From Archangium sp. (lineage in GTDB: Bacteria; Myxococcota; Myxococcia; Myxococcales; Myxococcaceae), in assembly GCA_030695565.1 (NCBI GenBank), contig JAUYRZ010000097.1, forward strand, positions 1 through 44,946: 44,946 nucleotides of DNA, given 5' to 3'. Below, piece by piece: positions 34,250-42,347 of this stretch. The notes below the pieces were generated by a model that worked only from the letters and a program-made list of their open reading frames with translations, was not told the origin of the DNA and did not search any database. Positions within the stretch are counted from its first letter, which is position 1. Every line of letters begins with the position of its first letter. Made by a program: the position numbers and the translations under genes.

Positions 34250-35408
34250 ACCAGCGAGTCACCCCGCCCGCTGGCCCGCCTTCCTCGGAGCCTTCGCAGC
34301 CGCCTTCGACAACTTCGCGATGACCCCGCTGGTGAAGGCCATCGCGTTGGACATGAAGGTCGACCTCGCGCAGGCCACAGCCGTGGCGAGTGCCTACTTC
34401 CTCGCGTACGGGCTGCTGCAGGTGCCGTGGGGGCTGGTCTCCGAGCGGCTGGGCCGCGTCCTGGTGATGCGCCTGGGCCTGATCGCCGGGCTCATCGGGG
34501 CGATCGCCTCGGTGTTCGCCTCGACGCTCGACCAGCTCCTGGTCGCCCGCTTCATCGCCGGTGCCGGCATGGCGTCGGTGGTGCCCTCGGTGATCGCCTG
34601 GCTGGGTGAAGTGCTCCCCGCAGACCAACGCGGCAGGGCGGCGACCGACATGAACGCGGCCTACGCACTGGGCGCGGCGTCGGGGGTGCTGGGGGCGGGG
34701 CTGCTGGCGGATCGACTCGGCTGGGCCTGGGGCTTCGGTGCGTCCGGAGTGCTCGCGGCCTTCTCGCTCGTGGGCATGAACTTCCTGCTCGCGCCGCCAA
34801 GGCCTGCGGTGCCCGGTGAGCTGCGGCAGGCGCTCCGGGTTCCGGCGGTGCGGGCGCTGGCGGTGATCGCGTTGGTGGAAGGAGCGGTGCTGTTCGGGTT
34901 GTTCGTGTTCCTCGCGCCGACGTTGCTGGCGTCGGGCGCATCGGCAGGGCTGACCGGTGGTCTCATCGCGGCGTATGGCGTGTCGGTGGTGATCTGGGCG
35001 CGCGTCTCGGCGTGGCTTTCGGGGCGCATTCCCCTGCTGCGGGCGATGTCGTTCGGGGGCGCGCTGCTCGTCATCGGGTGGGCGGCGGTCGCCATCTCAC
35101 CTGCACCCGCGGGCGTGCTGACCGCAGCGGTGCTGATGGGCGCCACCATCGTGTTCTTCCACGCAAACCTTCAAGTCTGGGCGTCGCAGGCAGCGCCGCA
35201 TGCGCGGGGGCCGGCCATCGCGATGTTCTCGGGCAGCCTGTTCGTCGGAGCGTCCCTCGGTACGGCGCTGGCGAGGCCGCTGTTCGCTGCGGGGGAGGTG
35301 CGCTGGTTGTTCGCGATCGGCGCCGCGCTGGCCGCCGTGGTGGTGGTCGGGGCCGTGATGGCCCGCCTCCACCTGTCTCCCTCTCCCGTCGGGAGAGGGT
35401 CGGGGTGA
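34242..35408 (+). CDS. MFS transporter
   Basis: A 388-residue, 12-helix major facilitator transporter. Family landmarks are the GRV loop between helices 2 and 3 (SERLGRVLVMRLG) and the paired glycines at ARFIAGAGMASV. The GTG start lies within a palindromic repeat and overlaps the preceding stop (GTGA). The C terminus (HLSPSPVGRGSG) is again encoded by a repeat copy. It follows the HelD-like gene, so it may export a compound whose target is transcription. Substrate unknown. Confidence 0.85.
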   Translation: MRGPASHPARWPAFLGAFAAAFDNFAMTPLVKAIALDMKVDLAQATAVASAYFLAYGLLQVPWGLVSERLGRVLVMRLGLIAGLIGAIASVFASTLDQLLVARFIAGAGMASVVPSVIAWLGEVLPADQRGRAATDMNAAYALGAASGVLGAGLLADRLGWAWGFGASGVLAAFSLVGMNFLLAPPRPAVPGELRQALRVPAVRALAVIALVEGAVLFGLFVFLAPTLLASGASAGLTGGLIAAYGVSVVIWARVSAWLSGRIPLLRAMSFGGALLVIGWAAVAISPAPAGVLTAAVLMGATIVFFHANLQVWASQAAPHARGPAIAMFSGSLFVGASLGTALARPLFAAGEVRWLFAIGAALAAVVVVGAVMARLHLSPSPVGRGSG

Positions 35409-35413
35409 GGGCC
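35379..35413 (+). repeat. Interspersed palindromic repeat, copy 10, end of the MFS gene
   Basis: CCCTCTCCC (35379-35387), 3-base loop, GGGAGAGGG (35391-35399), then the TCGGGGTGAGGGCC tail. It provides the last codons and the stop of the MFS gene. Confidence 0.9.
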
Positions 35414-35477
35414 TTACAAGCCACCGCCCAAAGCCAAGGCAGCAAGGAGAGAGGCGAGGTGCAGGGCTTGCGAAGCA

Positions 35478-35688
35478 CAGCAAGTGGCTTGGGGAAGCAC
35501 AGCAAGTGCCTTCAGACGCGCAGCAAGTGCCTTCGGGCGCCCAGCAAGAGCCTTCGGCCGCCCAGCAAGTGCCTTCAGGCGCCCAGCAAGAGCCTTCAGG
35601 CGCCCAGCAAGAGCCTTCGGGCGCCTAGCAAGTGGCTTCAAGCGCCCAGCAAGAGCCTTCGCGTTCGCGGCAAATGCCTCTGGGCGGC
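35478..35688 (+). repeat. 21-bp tandem minisatellite, ten units
   Basis: Units begin at 35478, 35500, 35521, 35542, 35563, 35584, 35605, 35626, 35647 and 35668. The first spans 22 bp and the rest exactly 21. Consensus is CAGCAAGNGCCTTCNGGCGCC. A 21-bp period keeps open frames on both strands, giving 7-residue peptide repeats that are not evidence of a gene. No spacers, so it is not CRISPR. It fills most of the 389-bp gap between the MFS gene and the next gene. Confidence 0.93.
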
Positions 35689-35748
35689 GCGCGTGGATTC
35701 GCTGCGCAGCACCCGGTTACTCGCGGGCTGACGGCGCGACTCGTGAGA

Positions 35749-35780
35749 CCCTCACCCCGACCCTCTCCCGAAGGGAGAGG
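35749..35780 (+). repeat. Interspersed palindromic repeat, copy 11
   Basis: CCCTCACCCCGACCCTCTCC, with CCCTCTCCC at 35761-35769 and GGGAGAGG to 35780. It is downstream of the minisatellite, between convergent genes, followed by a short ATC run. Confidence 0.85.
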
Positions 35781-35797
35781 AGACATCATCATCATCA

Positions 35798-36694
35798 TCA
35801 GGCGGGCGGAGGCGTCGGCGCGGGCGCTTCGACCGCGTCCGCCTTGCCGAAGATCGCCTTCAAGCTCGGCCCCGCGATCAACGCCGGAACGTTCACGCCC
35901 GCTTCACGCGACTCGTTGAACAGGCGCTGCGCCAACCGCATCTCGCGCAACACGCGACCTTCGATGCGATTGACCGACGGTGCATCACCCTCGTTCGCCG
36001 CCGCGTTCAGCGACACCGAGCTCGCACCCGTCAACGCCTCGAGCGCCGAGTACGCGCTGTTGAGCCGCGCCTCAGTCAGCCCCACGTCATCCGCCAGGGC
36101 CTCCATGATCTCATTGCGACGCAGCTTCACCGCGAGATCGATGGTCGCCGTCAACGAGTCCTGCACGTCACTCGGAGAACTCTCGCTCGCGGGCGCCACC
36201 TGGGCGACCTCACCGAGCAGCTTCTGCTGACCACCCGCCAGCGCCCGCAGACGCCGCGCGAGCTCCTTGCGCGCGTTGTTCGCCACCGCCAGGGCGGCGC
36301 TGCGCGTGCTGCGCAGATCCCCGCTGGTGGTGTCGGTGGTGTGCGCGACCTCATCTTCCAGCAACACCAACAGCTCACACAAGAACGCCAGGCGCCGCCG
36401 CGAATACGTCACGTCGGTGGTGTCGTTGAGCGCGCGATTCATGGTGGCGACGAACTTCGAGGCCTCCTCGATCACGTTCTTCGCCTTGGTCTGCGCACCC
36501 CAGGCGTCACACTGCTCATCGGTGAACGCCGAGCGGAACGCCGCGCGCAGCTTGCCGGTGAGCGCGGGCAACGAGCCCAGCGTCTTCACCGCGACGGAGT
36601 CAGGCAGCTTCCTGGCGGCGACCGGCTTCTTCGCGGCAACGGACTTCTTCGGAGCGGCAGCAGCAGCGGGCTTCTTCGACTTCGACGACGCCAT
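35798..36694 (-). CDS. Hypothetical protein with Lys/Ala/Pro-rich N-terminal tail
   Basis: A 298-residue protein. The first 30 residues (MASSKSKKPAAAAAPKKSVA onwards) are Lys/Ala/Pro rich like the tails of histone H1-like DNA-binding proteins. The rest is helical, with segments such as LRSTRSAALAVANNARKEL and NEIMEALADDVGLTEARLN, and the C terminus is Pro/Ala rich. No known domain recognised. No signal peptide, so probably cytoplasmic; DNA association is a guess from the tail. The ATG at 36694 was chosen because the tail starts there. It is downstream of the repeat protein and could be on the aryl-polyene transcript, though a 58-bp gap separates them. Confidence 0.7.
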   Translation of the reverse strand: MASSKSKKPAAAAAPKKSVAAKKPVAARKLPDSVAVKTLGSLPALTGKLRAAFRSAFTDEQCDAWGAQTKAKNVIEEASKFVATMNRALNDTTDVTYSRRRLAFLCELLVLLEDEVAHTTDTTSGDLRSTRSAALAVANNARKELARRLRALAGGQQKLLGEVAQVAPASESSPSDVQDSLTATIDLAVKLRRNEIMEALADDVGLTEARLNSAYSALEALTGASSVSLNAAANEGDAPSVNRIEGRVLREMRLAQRLFNESREAGVNVPALIAGPSLKAIFGKADAVEAPAPTPPPA

Positions 36695-36752
36695 GGTGTG
36701 ATTCCCCCTCTTGGGATTGAGGGGGCGAAAGCTACTCCGCACAGGGCGAGGG

Positions 36753-37520
36753 TCAATCGCAGCGGTCGTACGGAGCGCGGCGTTCGCGGCGGCCGGTGCG
36801 CTGCCAGTGCGCGAGCCCTGAACGCTCTTCCCCGCTCGACACGGCCTGCGCCACGTCGGGGTTGGCGGCGAGGTAGCGCGTCTCGTTGAAGTCGCAGGCC
36901 GGGTACTGGAGGTCCGACCTTTCGCGCGTGCTGGAGCCGGAGCACTCGAATGACTGCGCCCTGCCCTCCGACTGGCCGAAGCGCGCGTAGTGGGCAGCGC
37001 CGGTGGCGAACTGGCCCATGGCCACCGCGCGGGCGACGTCGGGGTTGAGCTTCAGGTACTGGCTCTCGGAGAAGGCGCACTTCGCCACGGCCGGCTTGCA
37101 CCCCGCGTTGGGGAGCCGGCCTTCACGCGCTCCGAACTGAAGATAGTGAGACGCGCCCGACACCACCGCCCCCCGGCGCACGGCCGCGGCGATGTCGGGG
37201 TTCAGGGTGAGGTAGGTGCTCTCGTTGAAGTCGCAGGGGGCCATCGTGGCCTCCGCCCGGCCGCGCGTGCTCATGCCGGGGCAGTGCAGCGCCTGGGCCC
37301 GCCCTTCGCCTCGGCCGAAACGCTCGAAGTGCGCCCACCCCGAGGAGAACTCCTGGCGAACCACCGCCCGCGCCACGTCGGGGTTGAGCTGCAGGTACTC
37401 GCTCTCGTCAAAGCTGCACCCCACCGGGCTCCGGGTTGGCGCGGCAGAGGCTTTCATCAACACCATCGCGCCCGCGGAGAGGAGCAACGCAGCGGCGAGG
37501 ATGAGTGCGGTTCGATTCAT
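36753..37520 (-). CDS. Secreted protein with four Cys-framed NPDV repeats
   Basis: A 255-residue exported protein with a signal peptide (about 1-27). It has four repeats, each with Y-L-x-x-N-P-D-V/I-A, then G-x-x-H-x-x-x-x-G-R/x-x-E-G-R. Each is framed by two cysteines exactly 45 residues apart: 35/80, 96/141, 148/193 and 209/254. The same kind of repeat occurs in various secreted and calcium-binding proteins. The cysteines suggest one disulfide per repeat in the periplasm. Its ATG overlaps the exporter stop (ATGA). In other aryl-polyene clusters a small lipoprotein usually follows the exporter, so this is a different partner in that place. Confidence 0.75.
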   Translation of the reverse strand: MNRTALILAAALLLSAGAMVLMKASAAPTRSPVGCSFDESEYLQLNPDVARAVVRQEFSSGWAHFERFGRGEGRAQALHCPGMSTRGRAEATMAPCDFNESTYLTLNPDIAAAVRRGAVVSGASHYLQFGAREGRLPNAGCKPAVAKCAFSESQYLKLNPDVARAVAMGQFATGAAHYARFGQSEGRAQSFECSGSSTRERSDLQYPACDFNETRYLAANPDVAQAVSSGEERSGLAHWQRTGRRERRAPYDRCD

Positions 37521-39748
37521 GGATGCTTCTGTTGCGAGAGCGGCGAGAGCAGCCAGACGAGCGTGACGCCCACGCCCAGGGTGACTCCGAACGCGTGAAT
37601 CGCCGGCGTGGTGGAGACCGCCAGCAGACCGAAAGACAGCAGCGTGGACACGGCGCCCAGACCCACCGCGAGCCAGGCTTCACCCTGATCAGCCGAGTGC
37701 TCGAGCAGGAAGATGCCGTAGTCGACGCCCATGCCCAGCAGCAGCCACAACGCCAGCACGTGGAACAAGGTCAACGGCTCACCCAGGAAACCCACCGTGG
37801 CCAACGCGAGACCCGAAGCCACCGCGGTCGGCAACAACGCGCGCCACGCCCTGCCCCGAAAGCGCGAAAACAGCGCGAGGAAGATGACGGTGTAGCCGGC
37901 CAGCAGCAGCTCCGTCATGCCCACGCGCCAGCGCCTCATCACCGAAGACAGGTCGGCCGTGCGATCGACGAAGCGCACCCCGGGCAGGGAAGAGAGTGCA
38001 CCGAGTTCATCGAGCCGATCCCGCTTCGGCGCGTGCACCAGCACCACGCTGGCGTCCTTCAACCAGAGCGGGCGGAGTGCTTCTCCCAGCGAGGTGGCGA
38101 GCAGCGTGTCGACCGTGAGCAAGGTGGACTCGACGCGAGGACCCGGCGCGTCGTCGAGCTCGTCTGCCAGCCGGCTGATCACCGCGTCGCGAGTACGGGT
38201 GAAGAGGGCGCGCTGCGCTTCCTGGCGGGCCGGCGACGGCACCCAGGAAGACACCGCTTCATGGCCGGTGAGCACGCCCTCCTTCGCGAGTCGCTGCAGC
38301 TTCAGGGTCAACGCCTCTTCGCGCTCCAGCCGCTGCGCTTCGTCGTCACCGCGCACGATGAAGAACTGCGCGGGGCTGGGCAGACCGATGGTGGCCGCGA
38401 TGATGCGCTGCGCGTCGATCAACGCCGGAGGACTGCTCTGCAGCGCGCGGATGTCGTCGAGCGCAGAGAGCCGCGAGACCCCGATGAACGTGACGACGGT
38501 GGTGACGAGCACGCCGATGGCCAACGCCTTGCGTGACAACGACGGCCACTTCGAGCGCGTGGCCGCCCACGCGGTGGCGAAGCGGGTCGACTTCACCTCG
38601 CCGCGATCCAGATACGGGAACCAGGCCAGCACCGTGAGGAACGCGCCGGCCAGCCCGCCCGAAGAGAACACCGCGACCTGGCGCAGCCCGGGCATCGGCG
38701 CGATCGCCAACATCACGTAGCCCGCGACGCTGGTGAGCATCGCCATGAAGAGGCCCGGCGTGAGGTGACGGAGCAGCTCGCGGCGATCTCGCGCCGGCTG
38801 GGCTTGCCGCGAAGCGAAGTAGTGAATGCCGTAGTCCTCGGCGACGCCCACCAGGCCCGCTCCGAAGACGAGCGTCATCAGGTGCACCTTGCCGAAGATC
38901 AACACGCACACCGACAGCCCAGTCGCCACGCCCATGCCCACCGAGAGCACCACCAGCAGCAACGGCCGGGGCGAGCGGAAGGCGAAGAACATGATCAACA
39001 TGATCGCCGCGAGCGAGCCGAACCCCACCGTGCTCACTTCGGCGTTGGCCTGCACCGCGGCGGCCTCGGCGAAGAGCGGCACACCCGCGGCGAGCACCTT
39101 CACGTTCGCAGGCAGCCCCGCTTTCGCGAGCTCGATGGCGGTGGCCAGGTGCGCGACGCCGTCGAGGGCGAAGGCCGCTCCGGTGAGTTGGTAGCGGAGC
39201 AGCACCGAACCATCGACCACCAGGTGATTGCCTTTGGGCCGCACCCGCGTCGACTGCGCACGCTCTCGCAGGAACTCGGGGAAGAGTTGTAGCGGATCGT
39301 CGCGAAACTCACCCAGGCGCTGCGACATCGGCTGCTGCAGCTGCATCAACGCCAGCTGCTCGAGCTCTTCTGGCGCGGCGTCGGCCAACCGGTTCATTTG
39401 CCCTGAAGTCAGCAGGCGATCCCGAAACGGAAGCAGCTCATCGAGCGCAGAGACGTCGGCCCTGGGGCCCGCGAGGCGTTGCAGCCTGTCGAGCTTCAGC
39501 GCGCCAGCGAACCTGTCAGCGGCGTCCATCGAGTCGGCTTCGGTGGGGCCGGTGATCAACACCACCACCGAACGCGAGGCGGAGTCAGACAGGTGGCGCA
39601 GCACTTCATCGGCCGCCTGATCCCGTTCGTCGCTCGGCAACAGCGAGAGCAGATCGGTCTCGACCTTCAGCCCTCCAGTCCACAAGTGGGCGTGGTGAGC
39701 GAGGATCAACGCGGCGATCAGCGTCCAGAGGATCGACAGCGGTTTCAG
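37517..39748 (-). CDS. MMPL/RND-type exporter of the aryl-polyene-like operon
   Basis: An RND-superfamily exporter of about 743 residues with two blocks of membrane helices. Key segments are GAGLVGVAEDYGIHYF and LLLGMGVDYGIFLLEH. Matching genes in aryl-polyene clusters move the lipid product toward the outer membrane. Start choice is unusual. A CTG at 39748 overlaps the LolA-like stop (CTGA), has a GAGGG 6 bp upstream and begins right at the first membrane helix (LKPLSILWTLIAALILAHH). The alternative GTG at 39808 adds 20 Arg/His-rich residues that look out of phase. No ATG fits. It ends in an ATGA overlap with the repeat protein gene. Confidence 0.85.
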   Translation of the reverse strand: MKPLSILWTLIAALILAHHAHLWTGGLKVETDLLSLLPSDERDQAADEVLRHLSDSASRSVVVLITGPTEADSMDAADRFAGALKLDRLQRLAGPRADVSALDELLPFRDRLLTSGQMNRLADAAPEELEQLALMQLQQPMSQRLGEFRDDPLQLFPEFLRERAQSTRVRPKGNHLVVDGSVLLRYQLTGAAFALDGVAHLATAIELAKAGLPANVKVLAAGVPLFAEAAAVQANAEVSTVGFGSLAAIMLIMFFAFRSPRPLLLVVLSVGMGVATGLSVCVLIFGKVHLMTLVFGAGLVGVAEDYGIHYFASRQAQPARDRRELLRHLTPGLFMAMLTSVAGYVMLAIAPMPGLRQVAVFSSGGLAGAFLTVLAWFPYLDRGEVKSTRFATAWAATRSKWPSLSRKALAIGVLVTTVVTFIGVSRLSALDDIRALQSSPPALIDAQRIIAATIGLPSPAQFFIVRGDDEAQRLEREEALTLKLQRLAKEGVLTGHEAVSSWVPSPARQEAQRALFTRTRDAVISRLADELDDAPGPRVESTLLTVDTLLATSLGEALRPLWLKDASVVLVHAPKRDRLDELGALSSLPGVRFVDRTADLSSVMRRWRVGMTELLLAGYTVIFLALFSRFRGRAWRALLPTAVASGLALATVGFLGEPLTLFHVLALWLLLGMGVDYGIFLLEHSADQGEAWLAVGLGAVSTLLSFGLLAVSTTPAIHAFGVTLGVGVTLVWLLSPLSQQKHP

Positions 39749-40293
39749 GGCTGGCCCTCGGGCACGAGCGTGATGGTGGTCGAGTCGCCGTTCTGTTCCT
39801 TGAGCCACACCGAACGCACCGAACGATCACCTTCCAGCGCGATGCTCGCGAACACCTTCTTGAGGCCGTCCGACTTCGGCTGCAGGTTGATCGACCAGCG
39901 ATCGGCGCCCACTTCTCCGGTGGCCGCGAACTGCGACTCCAGCGCAGCCAGATCGCCTGCCAGCAGCGAGAACAACAGCTGGGTGATCACCCGCACGGTG
40001 GGCTCGGACTTCGCGTCGAGCCTGAACACCTCGGCGCCATTCTGCTTCGAGGAGATCTCATCGGCCTTCACGCTGAGCTCCGAAGGGAACGGCTTGAGCG
40101 TGTTCCACTGCACGCCTTCACCCTTCGTCACCACGTAGCTGCCACTCGACTTGAGCGGCCGCTTGAAGCCCTTCACCTGCTTGCTCTGCTCGAACGTGCC
40201 GCGCTGCACGGCGGCGTCACTGAGCTTCGACTTCACCTGGCTGGCGAGCTCCCCCGGTGCAGCGGCCAGCAGGATCAACAGGAGCGCGTTCAC
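39745..40293 (-). CDS. LolA-like outer-membrane lipid carrier protein
   Basis: A 182-residue periplasmic protein with a signal peptide (MNALLLILLAAAPG) and a LolA-type fold. Typical features are RGTFEQSKQVKGFKRPLKSS near the N terminus, then alternating strands (GVQWNTLKPFPSELSV) that build the lipid-binding half-barrel. In aryl-polyene clusters a LolA-like protein is thought to carry the lipid product between membranes. The GTG at 40293 overlaps the thioesterase stop (GTGA); the longer frame is out of phase with that gene. Confidence 0.82.
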   Translation of the reverse strand: MNALLLILLAAAPGELASQVKSKLSDAAVQRGTFEQSKQVKGFKRPLKSSGSYVVTKGEGVQWNTLKPFPSELSVKADEISSKQNGAEVFRLDAKSEPTVRVITQLLFSLLAGDLAALESQFAATGEVGADRWSINLQPKSDGLKKVFASIALEGDRSVRSVWLKEQNGDSTTITLVPEGQP

Positions 40294-40703
40294 GGTGAGA
40301 CGCCCAGGCGTTCCCAGAGGATCTTCGGGCACACGTATTGAAGCTCCATGGTCTTCGCGTCCACCGCGACTTGCAGCGTGTAGCCCTTGGTCACCTTGTC
40401 TCCCGAAATGCCGCTCGTGATGAGGTACTCGACGCGGAGCCTGCTCTCGAATTCGGTGATCTCTGCGCGGACTTTGAGCGGCTGGTTCAGCGTTGCGGGT
40501 TTCACGTACTTCACGCGCAAATCGACGATCGGCCACAAGTAGCCCGACTCCCGCATCTGCTCGTAGCCGTAGTTGAATTTTTCCATCAGCGCCGCGCGCG
40601 CCAGCTCGAAGTAGCGCACGTAGTTGCCGTGCCAGACCACCGCCATCGGGTCGACATCGTAGAAGGCCGGGCGGACCTCGATTTCGTGAAGAAGCTCAGG
40701 CAC
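40290..40703 (-). CDS. Acyl-CoA/ACP thioesterase (4HBT hotdog)
   Basis: A 137-residue hotdog thioesterase. The signature YDVDPMAVVWHGNYVRYFE contains the catalytic Asp and the conserved HGNY. The strand VKYVKPATLNQPLKVRAEI is typical of the FcbC/YbgC group. It would release or edit acyl chains on the acyl carrier proteins encoded upstream. The GTG at 40703 overlaps the acyltransferase end by 8 bp; the open frame further upstream is the acyltransferase read out of phase. Confidence 0.85.
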   Translation of the reverse strand: MPELLHEIEVRPAFYDVDPMAVVWHGNYVRYFELARAALMEKFNYGYEQMRESGYLWPIVDLRVKYVKPATLNQPLKVRAEITEFESRLRVEYLITSGISGDKVTKGYTLQVAVDAKTMELQYVCPKILWERLGVSP

Positions 40704-41616
40704 GCGGCGGCTCCCAGAAGGGGAAGAAGTTGAACCAGTCGTAGGGCGATTCACGGCACAGCTGTTCGAGTTTCTTCGCGTAGAGCGCGACGTACTCGGC
40801 GGCCGCCGCTTCCCTTTTGCCACGCGGCAGATCGACGCGATCGGCCAGCTTCTCGAACCGCACGCGGTAGCTCTCTCCTTCGCGCAGCACGGAGAAGAGA
40901 ATCACCTGGCACTTGAGCGCTGAGGCGAGCACCCAGGGGCCGACGGGGAACCAGGCCGTAGCGCCGAGGAACTGCGCCGGCACGGTGCGCCCGCTCGCGT
41001 CGGAGAGCGGCACGCGATCGCCGGTGATCACCACGAACTCTCCCGCGTCGACCTTCTGCGCGAGCATGGCGGCGGTGGCGGGCGAGAAGTCAGTCACCTG
41101 GATGAGCGAGACCTGATTGTCGGGCGAGAGCTTCTTCAAGACCGAGTTGAACTGTTCGGCGTTGCGCGTGTGCACCAGCACGTTGAGCTTCGGGCCGTGT
41201 TTGCGCCCCGCGGCCAGCCGGCAGACCTCGAGGCAGCCCATGTGCGCGGTGACCAGCACCCCACCCTGCCTGGCGTCGATCAGGTCGAACATCAGCTGGC
41301 GCCCGGTGAACTTGAGCTTCTCGAACGGGTAGCGGCCCGCGACGGCGATGGCCTTGTCGACCATCGACTCCGCGAAGGCGCCGATGTGACGGTAGGTGGT
41401 GCCGAAGCCCGCCTTGATGCCCAGGCGGCCGAGGTATTCCTCAGAAGAGCGGCGCGCCAGCTGGTGCCGCAGCACGTAGAACAAGAGCACCGGCGCCAGC
41501 ACCACGCGGAAAGGCCATCGGCCGAGGAACCGGTCGACGAAGTACATGAACCAGGTGCCGAAGACGAAGCCCGCCTCGGCCACGTTGCCCCAGTGCGTGG
41601 TGCGCCCTTCGCTCAT
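40696..41616 (-). CDS. LpxL/HtrB-like lipid acyltransferase
   Basis: A 306-residue membrane-associated acyltransferase. The HxxxxE motif is His125 to Glu130 in AHMGCLEV, and PVGPWVLASAL with VPAQFLGATAWFPV are typical of the LpxL group. One membrane anchor lies at about 16-48. It would place an acyl or aryl-polyene chain on a lipid head group. It overlaps the glycosyltransferase stop by four bases (ATGA), part of a chain of overlaps across this operon. Confidence 0.88.
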   Translation of the reverse strand: MSEGRTTHWGNVAEAGFVFGTWFMYFVDRFLGRWPFRVVLAPVLLFYVLRHQLARRSSEEYLGRLGIKAGFGTTYRHIGAFAESMVDKAIAVAGRYPFEKLKFTGRQLMFDLIDARQGGVLVTAHMGCLEVCRLAAGRKHGPKLNVLVHTRNAEQFNSVLKKLSPDNQVSLIQVTDFSPATAAMLAQKVDAGEFVVITGDRVPLSDASGRTVPAQFLGATAWFPVGPWVLASALKCQVILFSVLREGESYRVRFEKLADRVDLPRGKREAAAAEYVALYAKKLEQLCRESPYDWFNFFPFWEPPRA

Positions 41617-42347
41617 TTTCCAAACGCCTTACGCCACAGCAGCCACGGCAGGCGAACGAGCATCCCGAAGAACAAGCGCGTGTGCATGCCGGTGATGCGC
41701 ACGTTGTCCCAGAGCACGTCGAAGTGGCTCACGCCGTCGGTGGGGTAGGTCACGTGCGTGGGCAGGTTCACCACCTGCGTGCCCTGCCAGACCATGCGCA
41801 CGGCGATCTCGGGATCGAAGTCCATGCGTTTGCCGATGGACGGCACGAGGGCCGCCAGGGTGCGCGGCACGGGGTAGACCCGGAAGCCGCACATCGAGTC
41901 TTTGATCGCGAAGGAGAGCGTGTTGATCCACACCCAGATGTGCGTGAGGTAGCGGCCGTAGAGCCGGCCCTTCGGCACCGACTCGTCATAGACGGGCTGG
42001 CCGGTGATCAGCGCTTCGGGATGTGCGGTGGCCAGCTCGAGGAACTTCGGGAGATCGACCAGGTCGTGCTGACCATCGGCGTCGATCTGCACCGCGTGCG
42101 TGAAGCCCAGGCGATGCGCCTCTTGAAGGCCTGACATCACCGCCGCGCCTTTGCCGCCGTTCTGCGTGCGGCGGTAGAGCTGCACCTCGGGCGGCTTGAC
42201 CAACGCGTCGAGCGCCGCGGCGCAGGAGGGCTTGCTCCCATCGTCGACCAGCAACACCGGCAGGCCGCGCGCCCGCACCGCGTCGACCACTGCGCCGATG
42301 GCGTGCTCGTGGTTGTACACGGGGATCATCACGACCACTTTGTTCAC
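41613..42347 (-). CDS. Glycosyltransferase family 2
   Basis: A 244-residue GT2 enzyme. The N terminus VVVMIPVYNHEHAIG and LLVDDGS bind the nucleotide sugar; the metal-binding segment is QIDADGQHD. A membrane-associated helix occurs near the C terminus (LFFGMLVRLPWLLWRKAFG). It would add a sugar or similar head group in the lipid product. The GTG start overlaps the ligase stop (GTGA). The donor cannot be read from sequence. Confidence 0.9.
   Translation of the reverse strand: MNKVVVMIPVYNHEHAIGAVVDAVRARGLPVLLVDDGSKPSCAAALDALVKPPEVQLYRRTQNGGKGAAVMSGLQEAHRLGFTHAVQIDADGQHDLVDLPKFLELATAHPEALITGQPVYDESVPKGRLYGRYLTHIWVWINTLSFAIKDSMCGFRVYPVPRTLAALVPSIGKRMDFDPEIAVRMVWQGTQVVNLPTHVTYPTDGVSHFDVLWDNVRITGMHTRLFFGMLVRLPWLLWRKAFGK

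Noticed and set aside
35414-35641. Minus-strand frame with KALAGRL-type repeats
   Set aside because: Also a product of the 21-bp period; it runs into the end of the MFS gene repeat and lacks a plausible start region.
35478-35688. Possible CRISPR array
   Set aside because: Units are contiguous with no spacers and no cas genes are nearby.
35484-36230. Open plus-strand frame with 7-residue repeats
   Set aside because: The 21-bp repeat keeps frames open on both strands, and the second half is antisense to the real gene at 35798-36694. No ribosome-binding site or family match.
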